Below are positions 1 through 7,604 of a DNA stretch of 14,907 bases, piece by piece. Within the stretch, counting starts at the first letter, position 1; each line of letters begins with the position of its first letter. The notes under the pieces were generated by a model. That model had not been told where the DNA came from, did no database searches, and saw only the letters and a program-made list of their open reading frames with translations. The position numbers and the translations under genes are program-made. The DNA is taken from NCBI GenBank assembly GCA_903910215.1, contig CAIVYV010000323.1:1-14907 (forward strand), in the 5' to 3' direction. Source of the stretch: an uncultured Pseudomonadota bacterium. GTDB taxonomy: Bacteria; Pseudomonadota; Gammaproteobacteria; Steroidobacterales; Steroidobacteraceae.

Positions 1-1746
1 CCACTGCATGTCGATACCGGCCTCTGTCATCTGCTGACGTTGCACCCAATAGTTGCGCTTCTCCGGATACAGCACGCTGATGGGCTCGCCACCCTCGCTG
101 ACGGCAACTTCGCCGCGCAACGCGTCGTAGTTTGGCCCCTCGACAAACTCGAGCGAGCGCAACTCGTACTTGAATTCACCCACCGTGCCTGACTCACCGA
201 CGGCGAGTGCGATGTCACGCTCACGCGTGTAACTCTCAACGGCAGTGACCGAAATGACGAAAAAACCCAGAGATGCATGCGCGATCGTCATGCCGATGAT
301 GGCGGGCGTCATCGACAAGCGACGACGCCAACGATCGATGGGATCGACCAACGCAGAGAACAACAACCAACCGCCGACCAGGAATCCGATCGGCGTAAGC
401 ACCTTGGCGCCTTCCCAAACTGCTAGCACCAGTACGCCGGTGAGCAAAGCGGCGGCCACGAGCGCAACGAGGATACCGGTGCGACGCTCACGCAACCGCC
501 CTTTCTTCCACAGCGAATGGCTACCGACCGCCGCGAGCGCGATCAAGGGCAGCGTCGGCAAAAGAAACACGGGATCAAAATATTGTCGACCGACGGAGAG
601 CGTACCGAGACCCAGCGAGTCAGCGATCAACGGCGCCATCGTGCCGGCAAACACGGCGGCAGTGGCCACCACCAGCAGGATGTTGTTGAACAGCAGGAAA
701 GACTCACGTGAGGTGAATTCGAAACCGGCATTGCTCTTGAGCACGGGAGCACGCCAAGCGTAGAGGGTCAAAGCACCGCCGATGATGACGACCAGGAACG
801 CGAGAATGAAAAGCCCGCGCGTCGGATCCGCCGCGAATGAATGGACCGACACCAACACACCCGAACGAACCAGGAAGGTGCCGAGCAGCGAGAGAGAAAA
901 TGCCAAGATCGCTAGTAACAAAGTCCAGCTCTTGAAGAGCCCGCGCTTCTCGGTGACCGCCAGCGAATGAATCAACGCCGTGCCGATCAACCAGGGCATG
1001 AAGGAGGCATTCTCCACCGGATCCCAGAACCAGTAGCCGCCCCAGCCAAGCTCGTAGTAAGCCCACCAACTGCCAAGGCCGATACCGACGGTCAAAAACG
1101 CCCACGCGATCGTCGTCCACGGTCGCATCCATCTTGCCCATTGCTGATCGAGTTTGCCTTCAATCATCGCGGCGCAGGCAAAGGAAAATGCGACCGCGAA
1201 GCCGACATAGCCCGCGTACAACATCGGCGGATGCGCAGCGAGCGCCGGATCCTGCAGCAAGGGGTTGAGATCACGCCCATCGGGCGGCGCTGGCCAGAGT
1301 CGCTCAAAGGGATTGGACGTCGCGAGCGTGAACAGCAAGAAGCCCACCGAAATCAGACCCATCACACCGAGTACGCGCGCTGCGAACTCCACTGGCAAGG
1401 AACGCGAGAGCAACGCCACGGCGAGCGCCCATCCCACCAGGATCCACGCCCACAGCAACAGCGAGCCTTCGTGTGCGCCCCACACCGCCGAAACTCGATA
1501 CAGCAACGGCAGCGCCGAGTTCGAATTCGAGGCGACGTAGAGCACCGAGAAATCGTTCTGGACGAACGCGTAGACGAGTGCGGCCAGCGCCACGCTCGTC
1601 AGCGCAAACTGCGCGTAGACTGCGGGTCGGACCGCAGCCATCCAACTGGCCTGCCCCTTAGCGGGCCCCACCAGACCGAAGAAAGACTGAGAGAGTGCGG
1701 CAAGCAACGCCAGCACCAGCGCAAAATGTCCAAGTTCGACGATCAC
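1..1746 (-). CDS. ccmF: Cytochrome c-type biogenesis protein CcmF (haem lyase subunit), C-terminus cut by window edge
   Basis: CcmF is the integral membrane core of the system I haem lyase: it receives haem from CcmE and, with CcmH, attaches it to CXXCH motifs of periplasmic apocytochromes c. 582 codons are present; the family is usually about 650, so roughly the last 70 residues lie beyond the left edge. The tryptophan-rich haem-handling WWD segment is at residues 226-252, with core WGGYWFWDP at 235-243 (Tyr where Trp is common). Four histidines fall where E. coli CcmF has its haem ligands: H172 (AHPPMLY), H260 (LIHSLAV), H302 (VHSF) and H490 (IAHASLG). Many hydrophobic segments are visible. 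The start is GTG, chosen because GAGGT sits five bases upstream, inside the ccmE stop region; the gap to ccmE is 8 bases. It is the last ccm gene visible; ccmG/dsbE and ccmH would be expected next. Confidence 0.96.
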   Translation of the reverse strand, partial: MIVELGHFALVLALLAALSQSFFGLVGPAKGQASWMAAVRPAVYAQFALTSVALAALVYAFVQNDFSVLYVASNSNSALPLLYRVSAVWGAHEGSLLLWAWILVGWALAVALLSRSLPVEFAARVLGVMGLISVGFLLFTLATSNPFERLWPAPPDGRDLNPLLQDPALAAHPPMLYAGYVGFAVAFSFACAAMIEGKLDQQWARWMRPWTTIAWAFLTVGIGLGSWWAYYELGWGGYWFWDPVENASFMPWLIGTALIHSLAVTEKRGLFKSWTLLLAILAFSLSLLGTFLVRSGVLVSVHSFAADPTRGLFILAFLVVIIGGALTLYAWRAPVLKSNAGFEFTSRESFLLFNNILLVVATAAVFAGTMAPLIADSLGLGTLSVGRQYFDPVFLLPTLPLIALAAVGSHSLWKKGRLRERRTGILVALVAAALLTGVLVLAVWEGAKVLTPIGFLVGGWLLFSALVDPIDRWRRRLSMTPAIIGMTIAHASLGFFVISVTAVESYTRERDIALAVGESGTVGEFKYELRSLEFVEGPNYDALRGEVAVSEGGEPISVLYPEKRNYWVQRQQMTEAGIDMQW

Positions 1747-1754
1747 GTTTGACC

Positions 1755-2228
1755 TCAGATTTCCGGTTTGGCTTTGCGCGGATCGGGATCGACCGGCATC
1801 ACGCCACCGTGTTTGCTCTTGATGGCTTCGGCCACCTCGGGCGGCATGTAGTTCTCGTCGTGTTTAGCAAGGATCTCATCGGCGACGAAGATCCCGTCGC
1901 TACCGAGCCGACCGTGCGCAACGACGCCTTGATTCTCGCGAAAGAGGTCTGGGACGACACCCGTGTAGACCACTTTCACGTCGCGCTGAAAATCGGTCAC
2001 CACGAAACTCATGTCGAGACTGCCCGCTTCGCGCTCTACCGTGCCGGGTCGAACCATGCCACCTAAACGAAAGCGCTTGTCGATCGGCGCCTCGCCTGCC
2101 GCGACCTGCGACGGATCAAAGAAAAACATCACGTTTTCACGAAAAGCACTCAGTGCGAGCAGCCCTGCAACTGAAACACCCGCCAGAATTCCGACCACCA
2201 GCGCGATGCGACGTTGGCGTGGAGTCAT
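1755..2228 (-). CDS. ccmE: Cytochrome c maturation haem chaperone CcmE
   Basis: Periplasmic, membrane-tethered haem chaperone that binds haem covalently through a histidine and carries it from CcmC/CcmD to CcmF. The 157-residue protein has one N-terminal membrane anchor (about residues 8-28), an OB-fold-like beta domain (about 45-120), and the signature AKHDENYMPPE with haem-attaching H123 and Y127. This is the HxxxY type found in proteobacteria. A charged, proline-rich flexible tail follows. Length and motif are normal for the family. The ATG overlaps the ccmD stop codon as ATGA, and GAGGTG lies just upstream, so translation is probably coupled to ccmD. Confidence 0.97.
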   Translation of the reverse strand: MTPRQRRIALVVGILAGVSVAGLLALSAFRENVMFFFDPSQVAAGEAPIDKRFRLGGMVRPGTVEREAGSLDMSFVVTDFQRDVKVVYTGVVPDLFRENQGVVAHGRLGSDGIFVADEILAKHDENYMPPEVAEAIKSKHGGVMPVDPDPRKAKPEI

Positions 2229-2395
2229 GATTGCACCTCGGTCGATTCACGATCGAGTCGACGCAATGCCTCGGACCGGGCATTCGCATGAGCTCTGCGG
2301 GCGATGACCGCATTGGCGATGATGGCCACGAAGGTGATCAGATAAGACGGCCAGAGAAACATCGCATAGCCGTCCATCGCGAAGAACTCACTCAT
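2225..2395 (-). CDS. ccmD: Haem exporter accessory protein CcmD
   Basis: Small single-span membrane protein that holds CcmC and CcmE together and helps release haem-loaded CcmE. The product is 56 residues: a short N-terminal stretch with the family-typical MDGYAMFLWPSY near residues 7-18, one transmembrane segment (about 14-33), then a basic, charged cytoplasmic tail. A longer reading starting at 2416 is possible. I prefer the ATG at 2395 because GGGAGG lies seven bases upstream and because it overlaps the ccmC stop as ATGA, the same arrangement as at ccmD/ccmE and ccmA/ccmB. Recognition rests on position, size and the aromatic motif, since CcmD proteins diverge strongly. Confidence 0.92.
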   Translation of the reverse strand: MSEFFAMDGYAMFLWPSYLITFVAIIANAVIARRAHANARSEALRRLDRESTEVQS

Positions 2396-3132
2396 CGCAA
2401 AGCCTCCCGTATCCAACTCGCGCTGCGCTCACGACGCAAGATTTCTGCCCGCAGGCGCACCAGCATCACGGCCGCGAAGTACAAGGTGAAACCCAAGAAC
2501 ATCAGCAGCAGAGGAATCAGCATCTCCATCGGCATGGACGGCTTCTCCATCTTCATGACCGAGGGAGCTTGGTGAATCGAGTTCCACCACTCGACCGAAT
2601 AACGAATGATCGGAATATTCACGACACCGACGAGTGCGAGCACGGCGCTCGCTCGATCGGCACGACCGAGATCGTCTATACCCGAGCGCAATCCGATGTA
2701 GCCCAGATACAGGAACAACAACACCAGCTGCGCCGTGAGTCGCGGATCCCACACCCAGTAGGTTCCCCACATCGGCTTGCCCCAAAGCATGCCCGTGACG
2801 AGCGAGACAACGGTGAACCAAGCGCCGATACCGGCACAACTGGCCGCCGCCGCATGCGCCACTTTCATACGCCAGATGAGACCGATGCCAGCAGCAGTGG
2901 CCATCACGGCATAGATCATCACCGACAGCCAAGCCGACGGCGCATGCACGTAGATGATGCGAAAGCCTTCACCCTGCTGGTAGTCCGGCGGCGCGAGCAC
3001 CAGTCCGCCGTAAAGCGCGGCGAGGATCGACAGCGCAGCAGGCCAGGCGAACCACGGCGTGAGGAGACCCGCGAGACGGTACACGTGCGGTGGCGATCCG
3101 AAACGATGAAACCAAGCCCAGTTCGTCCCCAT
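2392..3132 (-). CDS. ccmC: Haem transporter/haem-handling protein CcmC
   Basis: Six-span inner-membrane protein of the haem handling family that presents haem to CcmE on the periplasmic side. Length (246 residues) is normal. The WWD-type segment is WGTYWVWDPRLTAQ (residues 122-135). The flanking axial histidines are H63 (YVHAPSAW) and H187 (WWNSIHQ), matching the two conserved periplasmic-loop histidines of the family. A methionine-rich stretch (about 193-204) lies in the following loop, which I note without assigning a role. The gap to ccmB upstream is 15 bases, and the stop overlaps ccmD. ATG at 3132 is supported by a purine-rich GGAGTAGGGG just upstream. Confidence 0.97.
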   Translation of the reverse strand: MGTNWAWFHRFGSPPHVYRLAGLLTPWFAWPAALSILAALYGGLVLAPPDYQQGEGFRIIYVHAPSAWLSVMIYAVMATAAGIGLIWRMKVAHAAAASCAGIGAWFTVVSLVTGMLWGKPMWGTYWVWDPRLTAQLVLLFLYLGYIGLRSGIDDLGRADRASAVLALVGVVNIPIIRYSVEWWNSIHQAPSVMKMEKPSMPMEMLIPLLLMFLGFTLYFAAVMLVRLRAEILRRERSASWIREALR

Positions 3133-3147
3133 CCCCTACTCCAAGCC

Positions 3148-3840
3148 TTATTCCAAACCGATGCGTACGGCGGCGGCGGCGGCCAACGGCGCCAGGGTCA
3201 AGCCCAGCACCGCCAGCGAACCGAGAAGATACAGCGCTCCTGTCGGACTGTCGCCGACGATCGCAAGTTCCGTCGCCCGCGCACCGAACACCAACACCGG
3301 TACTGCCAGAGGCAGCGTCAAGAGCGACAGGAGCACGCCACCACGACGCACGCCGAGTGTCAGACCCGCTCCGATCGAACCCAGCAGGCTTAGCGTCCAG
3401 GTGCCGAGTGCTAGCGCCCCCATGACACCAGTCGCTGCCGTCAACGGCACGCCGAGCGCCACACCAAGCCACGGCGCCATCAAGGTGAGCGGCAAACCCG
3501 TCAACAACCAATGCGCGATCGTCTTCGCCAGCAGCAGCCAGGTAAGCGACTGCCCAGATAGGACGTACTGCTCGAGTGTTCCGTCGCTGGCATCTTCGCG
3601 AAAGAGATGTTCGAGCGCGAGCAATGATGCCAGTAGCGCACCCACCCACAGCACGCCAGGAGCTATCGCACGCAACTTCGCCAGTTCAGGGGTGTAGCCC
3701 AACGGAAACATCGCCGTGACGACAGCGAAAAAGGCCAGCGGCTGCAACACCTGTGCAGGACGACGGACCGCCAGCAACCACTCACGCTGCAACACGATCC
3801 ATGCGGCCTGCCAGCTGCCAGCTGAAGTGCCCGCAGTCAT
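3148..3840 (-). CDS. ccmB: Haem exporter membrane subunit CcmB
   Basis: Membrane subunit of the CcmAB ABC transporter; ATP hydrolysis by CcmAB is needed to release haem-charged CcmE from CcmC. The 230-residue protein has about six hydrophobic segments. A cytoplasmic stretch near residues 80-97 contains LFREDASDGTLEQ, the conserved CcmB motif that contacts the ATPase. Length is typical (about 220). The start ATG overlaps the ccmA stop codon (ATGA), which fits a tight 1:1 transporter pair made by coupled translation. The C-terminus is alanine/leucine-rich and ends 15 bases before ccmC. Confidence 0.95.
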   Translation of the reverse strand: MTAGTSAGSWQAAWIVLQREWLLAVRRPAQVLQPLAFFAVVTAMFPLGYTPELAKLRAIAPGVLWVGALLASLLALEHLFREDASDGTLEQYVLSGQSLTWLLLAKTIAHWLLTGLPLTLMAPWLGVALGVPLTAATGVMGALALGTWTLSLLGSIGAGLTLGVRRGGVLLSLLTLPLAVPVLVFGARATELAIVGDSPTGALYLLGSLAVLGLTLAPLAAAAAVRIGLE

Positions 3841-4466
3841 GCCTTCACCGTGCTGAGAACCAGCGAATCACAGAGCGAGGGATCGAGTCCCAACGGCTGA
3901 TGGGTCGCCGCGAGCAGCATGCCGCCGCCGGCCATGTGACGGCTCAACAACGCTTGCACGAGAGCCTCACCGGCACGATCGAGATTTGTGACCGGTTCGT
4001 CGAGCACCCAAAGAGCCGCACCCATCAAACTCAGCGCGGCAAAGGCAATTCGCCGACGCTGCCCAGCCGACAAGGTGCGGACCGCGCGATCGGCGAACGA
4101 CGCTGCCTGCATCTCACCGAGGGCTGTCTCGATATCGCGTTGATCGACGATACGGCGCAGACCGACCAGTCCGCGCAAATTCTCACGCCCGGTCAGATCC
4201 ATCTTGAGCGGCGCCTCGTGACCGAGATACGCAAGATCGGCGTGATACCGCGGGTCTCGGAACGAGAGCGGTTCCGAGCGCCAGCGCAACGCTCCGTCCT
4301 CCGGTTCGACCAATCCACACAGCGTACGAAGCAAGGTCGTTTTGCCGGCGCCGTTCGGTCCCGTCACCACGAGCGCACGTCCGGCGCCAAGTTCGAAGGA
4401 AATTCGAGAGAGGATGGCTCGCTCGCCGCGGTAGACAGTCAGGTTGTTGACGACGAGTGATGACAT
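3837..4466 (-). CDS. ccmA: Haem exporter ATP-binding protein CcmA
   Basis: Cytoplasmic ATPase of the CcmAB transporter. The 209-residue ABC domain has Walker A GPNGAGKTT (residues 36-44), signature LSAGQRRR (132-139), Walker B WVLDEP (153-158) and switch histidine H189 (THQP). Length is normal for CcmA. The frame stays open upstream through the antisense of the tRNA-Leu gene, but that extension is not protein-like. The ATG at 4466 begins the standard MSSLVVNNLTV N-terminus, and I see no ATG or GTG start just after it. This ATG lies nine bases after the encoded CCA of tRNA-Leu and has no recognisable Shine-Dalgarno sequence. The ccm operon is therefore probably transcribed together with, and cut from, the tRNA. 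Confidence 0.96.
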   Translation of the reverse strand: MSSLVVNNLTVYRGERAILSRISFELGAGRALVVTGPNGAGKTTLLRTLCGLVEPEDGALRWRSEPLSFRDPRYHADLAYLGHEAPLKMDLTGRENLRGLVGLRRIVDQRDIETALGEMQAASFADRAVRTLSAGQRRRIAFAALSLMGAALWVLDEPVTNLDRAGEALVQALLSRHMAGGGMLLAATHQPLGLDPSLCDSLVLSTVKA

Positions 4467-4475
4467 GCAAAGCTG

Positions 4476-4562
4476 TGGTGCCCCGGGCCGGAATCGAACC
4501 GGCACGGCCTTGCGGCCAACGGATTTTAAGTCCGTTGCGTCTACCAGTTCCGCCACCGGGGC
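4476..4562 (-). tRNA. leuZ: tRNA-Leu(UAA), CCA encoded
   Basis: The minus strand folds as a class II tRNA of 87 bases. The acceptor stem is GCCCCGG/CCGGGGC with discriminator A and an encoded CCA. The D region is GGCGGAACTGGTAGAC. The anticodon stem ACGGA/TCCGT encloses CTTAAAA (anticodon UAA). A long variable arm (GGCC-GCAA-GGCC) marks a leucine tRNA, and the T arm is GCCGG-TTCGATT-CCGGC with perfect pairing. The isotype equals E. coli leuZ, the third tRNA of the glyW-cysT-leuZ operon. Here it is separated from the other two by four genes. The symbol is given by that synteny. Confidence 0.97.
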
Positions 4563-4627
4563 CGCCAAATGGAGGCTGTGCAAGACTACCATGTTGGCGC
4601 TGACACCGGAGACCCGAGGCCCAAACC
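4563..4627. promoter_or_regulatory. Divergent 65-base intergenic region between tRNA-Leu/ccm and the carboxylesterase gene
   Basis: This short gap should carry the nearest promoters for tRNA-Leu plus ccm (leftward) and for the esterase gene (rightward). I find no good pair of -35 and -10 boxes for either. The best leftward -10 candidate is TAGTCT, about 20 bases before the tRNA, without a matching -35; the best rightward one is TACCAT at 4587-4592. An inverted pair CGCCAA (4563-4568) and TTGGCG (4594-4599) flanks the interior and might be an operator. GAGG at 4616-4619 is the ribosome site of the esterase gene. Confidence 0.35.
4570..4577 (-). repeat. Direct repeat copy of the tRNA-Cys 3' end (AGCCTCCA), possible att remnant
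   Basis: On the minus strand this reads AGCCTCCA, identical to the last eight bases of the tRNA-Cys gene including discriminator and CCA. It lies seven bases upstream of tRNA-Leu, a normal tRNA-to-tRNA spacing in a tandem operon. Similarity does not extend further in either direction. It may be the leftover 3' end of the ancestral tRNA-Cys junction after a 6.1 kb insertion, but eight bases could also match by chance. Confidence 0.45.
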
Positions 4628-6415
4628 ATGACCATTGTGATTCGTGCACTCATCTTGCTGGGGGCCCTTGCCCTCACCGCCTGCACCACCTCGCCGACCC
4701 AATCGACGCTCCCAATCGCCGACGATGCAGCGCTGCGCCAACTCGACAGCGGCGCGATCAGGGGCTTCGTCAATGCCGCCGGTGGGCACAGCTGGCTTGG
4801 CATCCCTTACGCAGCGCCTCCTGTAGGAGAGCGCCGGTGGCGAGCACCGCAGGCGCCAACTAGTTGGACGCTGCAGCGCGATGCATTGCGAGCCGGCTCG
4901 CCCTGCATTCAATACGGCTCGCCTTTAGGGGGTGTCGGCACAGCAGGCACGCGGCAAGGCTCCGAAGATTGTCTCTACCTCAACGTGTATTCGCCGCGGC
5001 TCGACCCCGCTAACGCTCGTGGCGCGCGGTTGCCGGTGATGGTGTGGATACACGGTGGTGGTAACACCATCGGCCATGCCGCATTTTGGGACGGGAGTGC
5101 CCTCGCCCAACGAGAAAATACGCTCGTCGTGATGATCAACTATCGCTTGGGACCCTTCGGCTGGTTCAAGCCGCCCGCCCAAGACGGTGATACGGCGGAA
5201 GATCGCTCGGGGAATTACGGGACGCTCGATACGATTGAAGCCTTGCGCTGGGTCGCGCGAAACGCAGCGGCTTTCGGCGGCGATCCAAACAACGTTACCG
5301 TGTTCGGTGAATCAGCCGGCGGCACCAACGCGCTCGCGCTGCTGATCGCGCCGCAGGCACGCGGTCTCTTCCACCGCATGATCATCCAGAGCTTGGGCTT
5401 CGGCTTCGCCCGTCAGGATGAACCCGCCGCACTGCGCGCAACCGAGCGCGCCCTGCAGGTGGCGTTGCAGCGCTCCGGACGTGCCGCCGCAACGCTCTCT
5501 AGCGCCGAGCAAGCGACGCTGCTCCGTCAGCTCGACCCCTGGGATCTGTATTCGACTTACGAGCGCGCCGCCAGCGAATGGGACCGCATCCCGACCGTGT
5601 TCCAGGACGGCCATGTGCTGCGCAGTGGCGCGATCGCCGACCTGCTCGCCGACCCGAGTCAACACCACGATGTGCCGGTGATTCTTGGCACCAATCGCGA
5701 TGAACCCAAAATATTCATGGCGTTCGATCCGCGTCACGTTCGCACCGCTTTCGGACTACCGATATCTTTGAAGGACCCCGCTCGGTACGATCAGGAAGCG
5801 CGTTATCGCTCGTTGCTATGGAAAGCCGACGGTGTGGACTCACTGGCGAGCGTGCTCGCGCGACACGGCGCTCCCGCCTGGAGTTATCGCTGGGACTGGG
5901 ACGAGCAGGGTCGCGCCTTCGGCTTTGTCGACATCTCGCGCATCGTGGGCGCCGCTCATGGGCTTGAGATTCCCTTCGTACTGGGGCAGTTCGATGTCGG
6001 CCCACAAAGCGAGCTGCTATTCCATGATGACAATGAAGCTCCTCGTCTTCACTTAAGCGAGCGAATGATGGGCTATTGGGCAGAGTTTGCTCGTCGAGGA
6101 GACCCGGGTCGTGGCGGCCGACCTGATGGAACCGCGTGGCTGCCATGGCCTGGCGATGCGGCAACTACGGGCCAACAGCGTGATCGCCTATTGATTTTCG
6201 ATACGCCCAGCGACGGCGGCATTCGCATGGCGGATATCCGCATCGATCGCGAAACCGTCGTGCAATTGATGGAGCGAGAAATCGGCGCTGCCCCCGACCG
6301 ATGCGAGGCATTCCGCGCGACCTTTCGCAATCGGGTCGACGAGTGGGCGGATCGCGTGTGGCTCGACTTCAGTCGCCGCTCGAACTGCTCTGGAGTGCGC
6401 GTACGCGATAGATGA
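4628..6415 (+). CDS. Type-B carboxylesterase family lipoprotein
   Basis: Alpha/beta-hydrolase of the carboxylesterase/cholinesterase family (COesterase), hydrolysing carboxylic esters of unknown identity. The 595-residue product begins with a lipoprotein signal, hydrophobic residues 5-18 then lipobox LTAC with C19, so it is probably anchored to a cell-envelope membrane. The catalytic set is complete: oxyanion loop HGGG (142-145), nucleophile S229 in GESAGG, acid E359 in GTNRDEP, and H444 in GAAHGLEIPF. C93 and C115 (EDCLYLN) match the usual first disulfide. Length is normal. The start is supported by GAGG eight bases upstream. It is divergent from tRNA-Leu/ccm, and its 3' end overlaps the convergent quinoprotein gene by 47 bases. 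The substrate cannot be told from sequence; plant, sterol or xenobiotic esters are all possible. Confidence 0.93.
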   Translation: MTIVIRALILLGALALTACTTSPTQSTLPIADDAALRQLDSGAIRGFVNAAGGHSWLGIPYAAPPVGERRWRAPQAPTSWTLQRDALRAGSPCIQYGSPLGGVGTAGTRQGSEDCLYLNVYSPRLDPANARGARLPVMVWIHGGGNTIGHAAFWDGSALAQRENTLVVMINYRLGPFGWFKPPAQDGDTAEDRSGNYGTLDTIEALRWVARNAAAFGGDPNNVTVFGESAGGTNALALLIAPQARGLFHRMIIQSLGFGFARQDEPAALRATERALQVALQRSGRAAATLSSAEQATLLRQLDPWDLYSTYERAASEWDRIPTVFQDGHVLRSGAIADLLADPSQHHDVPVILGTNRDEPKIFMAFDPRHVRTAFGLPISLKDPARYDQEARYRSLLWKADGVDSLASVLARHGAPAWSYRWDWDEQGRAFGFVDISRIVGAAHGLEIPFVLGQFDVGPQSELLFHDDNEAPRLHLSERMMGYWAEFARRGDPGRGGRPDGTAWLPWPGDAATTGQQRDRLLIFDTPSDGGIRMADIRIDRETVVQLMEREIGAAPDRCEAFRATFRNRVDEWADRVWLDFSRRSNCSGVRVRDR

Positions 6416-7604
6416 CTCCGGCGTAGTCGTCGGACACGTAAATCGAACCGTCACCGCCCTCGACGACATCTACGGGCCGACCGATCAAACCATCGGCACC
6501 ACGGAAGCCATCGAGAAACGGACGTTCGGCAATGCGACCACTCTCGTCGAAATCGAGCGCAACAACGGCATACCCGGCGGGCGTGCTGCGGTTCCAGGAT
6601 CCGTGCAAGGCCACAAGCGCGGTGCGTGCATAAGCAGACGGTCTTGCCTGGTGGCGCAGGAAGCGCATGCCAAGCGGCGCCGTATGCGCACCAAATTCGT
6701 GTGCCGGTGAAATTGCGCGCGCTAGGCGCGGATCCGCCGTTGAGCCGTAGTCGGGATCGACGATGTCGCGCCCGTGACGGAACGGCCAACCATAGAAGCC
6801 ACCCGCCACAAGACGATTGAGTTCGTCGGGTGGCACGTCGTCACCGAGCAGATCGCGTCCGTTCTCGGTGGCGTACAAACTTTGATCCCAAGGCGCCCAA
6901 TCGAAGCCGTAGGGGTTGCGAGTTCCGCTCGCAATCACTTCCCCCTCACCGCCCTCGCGTGGCCAACGCATCACGGTCGCTCGACGCGAATCCGCCTCGA
7001 TACACACGTTACAAGTGGAACCCTGTCCGACATACAACGCGCCATCTGGACCAATACGGGCAGTCTTGCGCCAATGGGTTCCATCGGCCGTTAGCCCGGC
7101 AACGATGACTTGGCGCTCACCTATGACGGTCGCTGCCTGCGAGTCAAAAGCGATCCGGAAAATCTGCGCAGCTTCGGCGACGTAGAGGTAGCCATCGTAT
7201 ATGTCGAGCCCATTAGGTCTATCGAGCCCGCTGAAGATCACGCGCCGCCCATCGGAGCGCCCGTCGCCATCACGATCGGGCTCGAGCACCGTCACGAGTC
7301 CGCCGCGCGGTTGCGAGAGCAAGATCTGACCACCCTCGGCGACCACCATGAGCCTCGCGCTCGGCAAATCGGTCGCAAAAATCCCGACCTCGAAGCCGGG
7401 CGCTGCACGCAACTGACTTGCCACAACAGCTGCCGTCGGCGCCGGGACACTCTCGCCGCGAATCATCCGCCAAAGCATCGCGCGATCCGAGATGGCGATA
7501 CCACCTAAGAAAAACAGCCAAACGAACCCGGTCACCGCGAGGGCGGCCAGCGACAACGCCATGCGCAATAACCAGCGCAACCATCGAGGGCGGGAGGTGC
7601 TCAT
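6369..7604 (-). CDS. Membrane-anchored sorbosone dehydrogenase-like PQQ sugar dehydrogenase
   Basis: A beta-propeller protein of the L-sorbosone dehydrogenase/soluble quinoprotein glucose dehydrogenase type, expected to oxidise a sugar or aldehyde using PQQ on the outside of the inner membrane. The 411 residues start with basic residues and one hydrophobic segment (about 13-36) with no clear cleavage site, so an anchor is likely. Family marks follow: RPNGLDIYDGYLYVAE (129-144), the two-cysteine STCNVC (197-201 region, C198 and C201), TENGRDLLGDDVPPDELN (246-263), GGFYGWPF (268-275), HGSWNRS (334-340) and RPVDVVEGGDGSIYVSDDY (376-394). An acidic DRDGDGRSDG (110-119) could bind calcium. It is divergent from the M1 peptidase gene with a 47-base gap. 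Substrate and actual PQQ use are inferred from family only. Confidence 0.88.
   Translation of the reverse strand: MSTSRPRWLRWLLRMALSLAALAVTGFVWLFFLGGIAISDRAMLWRMIRGESVPAPTAAVVASQLRAAPGFEVGIFATDLPSARLMVVAEGGQILLSQPRGGLVTVLEPDRDGDGRSDGRRVIFSGLDRPNGLDIYDGYLYVAEAAQIFRIAFDSQAATVIGERQVIVAGLTADGTHWRKTARIGPDGALYVGQGSTCNVCIEADSRRATVMRWPREGGEGEVIASGTRNPYGFDWAPWDQSLYATENGRDLLGDDVPPDELNRLVAGGFYGWPFRHGRDIVDPDYGSTADPRLARAISPAHEFGAHTAPLGMRFLRHQARPSAYARTALVALHGSWNRSTPAGYAVVALDFDESGRIAERPFLDGFRGADGLIGRPVDVVEGGDGSIYVSDDYAGVIYRVRALQSSSSGD

Noticed and set aside
967..1752. Long plus-strand open frame (261 codons)
   Set aside because: It is antisense to ccmF, very rich in Arg, Gln and His with no domain pattern, as expected of a shadow frame in GC-rich DNA.
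2569..3393. Long plus-strand open frame (274 codons)
   Set aside because: Antisense to ccmC and ccmB, low-complexity Arg/His/Gln composition, crosses the junction of two clear genes.
4467..4649. Upstream extension of the ccmA frame by 61 residues
   Set aside because: It translates the tRNA-Leu gene and its flank; the extra residues are not part of the ABC domain, and the standard CcmA N-terminus begins at 4466.
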